From Pseudomonas sp. Fl4BN1 (lineage in GTDB: Bacteria; Pseudomonadota; Gammaproteobacteria; Pseudomonadales; Pseudomonadaceae), in NCBI RefSeq assembly GCF_009908285.1, contig NZ_JAAARM010000016.1:94345-158344 (forward strand): a stretch of 64,000 bases of DNA. Reading direction: 5' to 3'. The notes below the pieces were generated by a model, which did no database searches, was not told the DNA's origin, and saw nothing but the letters and a program-made list of their open reading frames with translations. Below, piece after piece: positions 63,015 through 64,000 of this stretch; within the stretch, counting starts at the first letter, position 1; each line of letters opens with the position of its first letter. Position numbers and translations under genes: made by a program.

Positions 63015-63392
63015 TCAGCCTTCGGCTTTTGGGGCCTTGGCCGCGTCATTGCTCGCCGCCTTGGCATTGCGTCCGGCGGCCTCGGCATTGGCTTTCAAGC
63101 TGCGCAGTTGTTCTCCGGCCTGTTCGATCTTCGTGCGCACGTTCTGCATGTCCTGGCGACTCTTGTGCAACAGGCTTTTCGCCGAGCTGTGCCCGGTAAT
63201 CCCGCGGGCCAGGGCCACGCCGCCGATGGCCACTTGAATCAGGCCGAATACACCGCCCCGGCGCAGGCCCTTGCCCATCATCACCACGCCGCCGGCCAGC
63301 GAGCCAATGCGCTCCCAGCCCTGGACGTTCTGGTTCGCCTGGCTCGGCACTGGGGTGGCTTCGATAGGCTGCAGCTGTTTGCGCTCGCTCAT
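63015..63392 (-). CDS. DUF2892-like small membrane protein
   Basis: A 125-residue protein. A segment with GWERIGSLAGGVVMMGKGLRRGG followed by LIQVAIGGVALARGITGH (residues about 28-75) resembles the two short helices of DUF2892 proteins; the C-terminal 45 residues are an alanine/lysine-rich, coiled-coil-prone tail. Start 63392 (MSERKQLQ) has GGAGACAG upstream. Function unknown. Confidence 0.7.
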   Translation of the reverse strand: MSERKQLQPIEATPVPSQANQNVQGWERIGSLAGGVVMMGKGLRRGGVFGLIQVAIGGVALARGITGHSSAKSLLHKSRQDMQNVRTKIEQAGEQLRSLKANAEAAGRNAKAASNDAAKAPKAEG

Positions 63393-63474
63393 GATCTGTC
63401 TCCAAGGGAGGTAAGGGGTATAAACCTGACTGCGCGAAGGCGTCGCGGGTTCCCGGCGATTGATCGGCGGGTTT

Positions 63475-63942
63475 TCAGTACTTGGGTCCGGAGCGGGTGT
63501 TATTGCCTTTGGCCAGGCGGTCGTAGAGCACCACGTTGACCGTGGCCGCAAGGTTCATGCAGCCGGTGGTGGGAATGTAGACCACGTCTTCGCACCAGTC
63601 GCGGATCTCCTTGTCGAGGGAGCCGTCTTCCGGGCCGAAGATGTACAGGGCACGATCCGGGTGAGTGTATTCCGGCAGCGAGCGGGCGCCTTCCACCAGT
63701 TCCACGGCCACCGGGATGCAACCCAGGGGGAGAATCTTCTTCAGGTCGTCAATGCCGATCAGTGGAATGTCCTGGTGGACTTTCTTGGTGTCGGTGACGA
63801 AGTCGCGGGCACGCTCATAGCGCTTGCCGGTGTAGAACACCGAGGCGACGCCATAGCAGCCGGCGGCGCGCATCACCGAACCGACGTTCTCCGGTGACTT
63901 GGGGTTATACAAACCGATGCAGCTGTACCTTTTGTTTGCCAC
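63475..63942 (-). CDS. TrmH/SpoU-family RNA methyltransferase
   Basis: A 155-residue SPOUT methyltransferase. Motif 1 is NPKSPENVGSVMRAAGCYGV at residues 13-32, motif 2 is YIFGPEDGSLDKEI, and motif 3, IPTTGCMNLAATVNVVLYDRL, is near the C-terminus, forming the SAM-binding trefoil knot. It methylates a tRNA or rRNA ribose; the site is not determinable here. The start at 63942 (MANKRYSCIG) is preceded by CTTGGAGG-like context at the window's right edge. Confidence 0.9.
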   Translation of the reverse strand: MANKRYSCIGLYNPKSPENVGSVMRAAGCYGVASVFYTGKRYERARDFVTDTKKVHQDIPLIGIDDLKKILPLGCIPVAVELVEGARSLPEYTHPDRALYIFGPEDGSLDKEIRDWCEDVVYIPTTGCMNLAATVNVVLYDRLAKGNNTRSGPKY

Positions 63943-64000
63943 GAGCGGGGAGCCTTGGAGGAAAAAGCGCGATTATACGGGGATTGTGCGGGGTGTGGCG

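Noticed and set aside
1..64000. Search for biosynthetic gene clusters, toxin-antitoxin pairs, prophage genes or CRISPR
   Set aside because: No modular synthase, small toxin/antitoxin pair, phage structural gene or cas gene was seen on either strand.

Overview
The window reads as a chromosomal segment of a fluorescent-group Pseudomonas (P. fluorescens / protegens / chlororaphis type). The evidence is high-GC codon use, the dapA-bamC-MBL-purC-tRNA-Ser order, a TpsA-containing chaperone-usher locus recalling P. aeruginosa CupB, an OprD-type porin, and a 'GTAGGAGCGAGCTTGCTCGC'-type REP doublet. No plasmid, prophage or CRISPR signature was seen. The only insertion-sequence trace is a decayed IS66-type fragment near 12.1-12.3 kb.

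Layout. (1) 0-4 kb: housekeeping operon dapA, bamC, a metallo-beta-lactamase-fold hydrolase and purC, then tRNA-Ser(CGA) with its own promoter and terminator. (2) 4.3-12 kb: an MFS transporter and a PLP-themed module. A MocR regulator diverges from a BenE-like transporter, a YggS-type PLP protein, an accessory glyA and a LysE exporter. (3) 12.1-29.9 kb: a large surface-adhesion locus. A major pilin, chaperone, usher and second chaperone are followed by a TpsB outer-membrane transporter and three paralogous TpsA adhesins with ESPR signal peptides and GGLVG repeats. A fimbrial-tip-like protein gene is inserted after the first TpsA. (4) 30.2-48.6 kb: a catabolic island. It has an IclR regulator, thioesterase, acyl-CoA ligase, MFS transporter, nitronate-monooxygenase-like flavoprotein, OprD porin, paired acyl-CoA dehydrogenases, thiolase, a fused hydratase/3-hydroxyacyl-CoA dehydrogenase, a GntR regulator, an SDR, a BKACE (DUF849) enzyme, a second MFS transporter and a LysR regulator. 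Gene content resembles pim-type dicarboxylate beta-oxidation. Two promoter regions 11.7 kb apart share an identical 14-mer plus a palindrome at the same spacing, so they probably answer to one regulator. (5) 48.7-52.4 kb: LtrA family protein, CHM isomerase family protein, LysR regulator and an EamA transporter. (6) 52.4-55.9 kb: cyanate detoxification (cynR diverging from cynT-cynS, then a CynX-like transporter). (7) 55.9-64 kb: a PheC-like periplasmic cyclohexadienyl dehydratase, a methyltransferase, rnd-ycgL, a D-2-hydroxyacid dehydrogenase, a REPIN, a nitroreductase, a YcgN-type protein, a peptidase-like protein that appears to lack its metal site, a DUF2892-like protein and a TrmH-family RNA methyltransferase.

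The most interesting parts are the hybrid chaperone-usher/two-partner-secretion locus with three TpsA paralogs, each preceded by a small hairpin, and the duplicated bipartite operator that ties the acyl-CoA ligase region to the beta-oxidation operon. All functional calls rest on reading the translated sequences and remembered family features; no database search was run.
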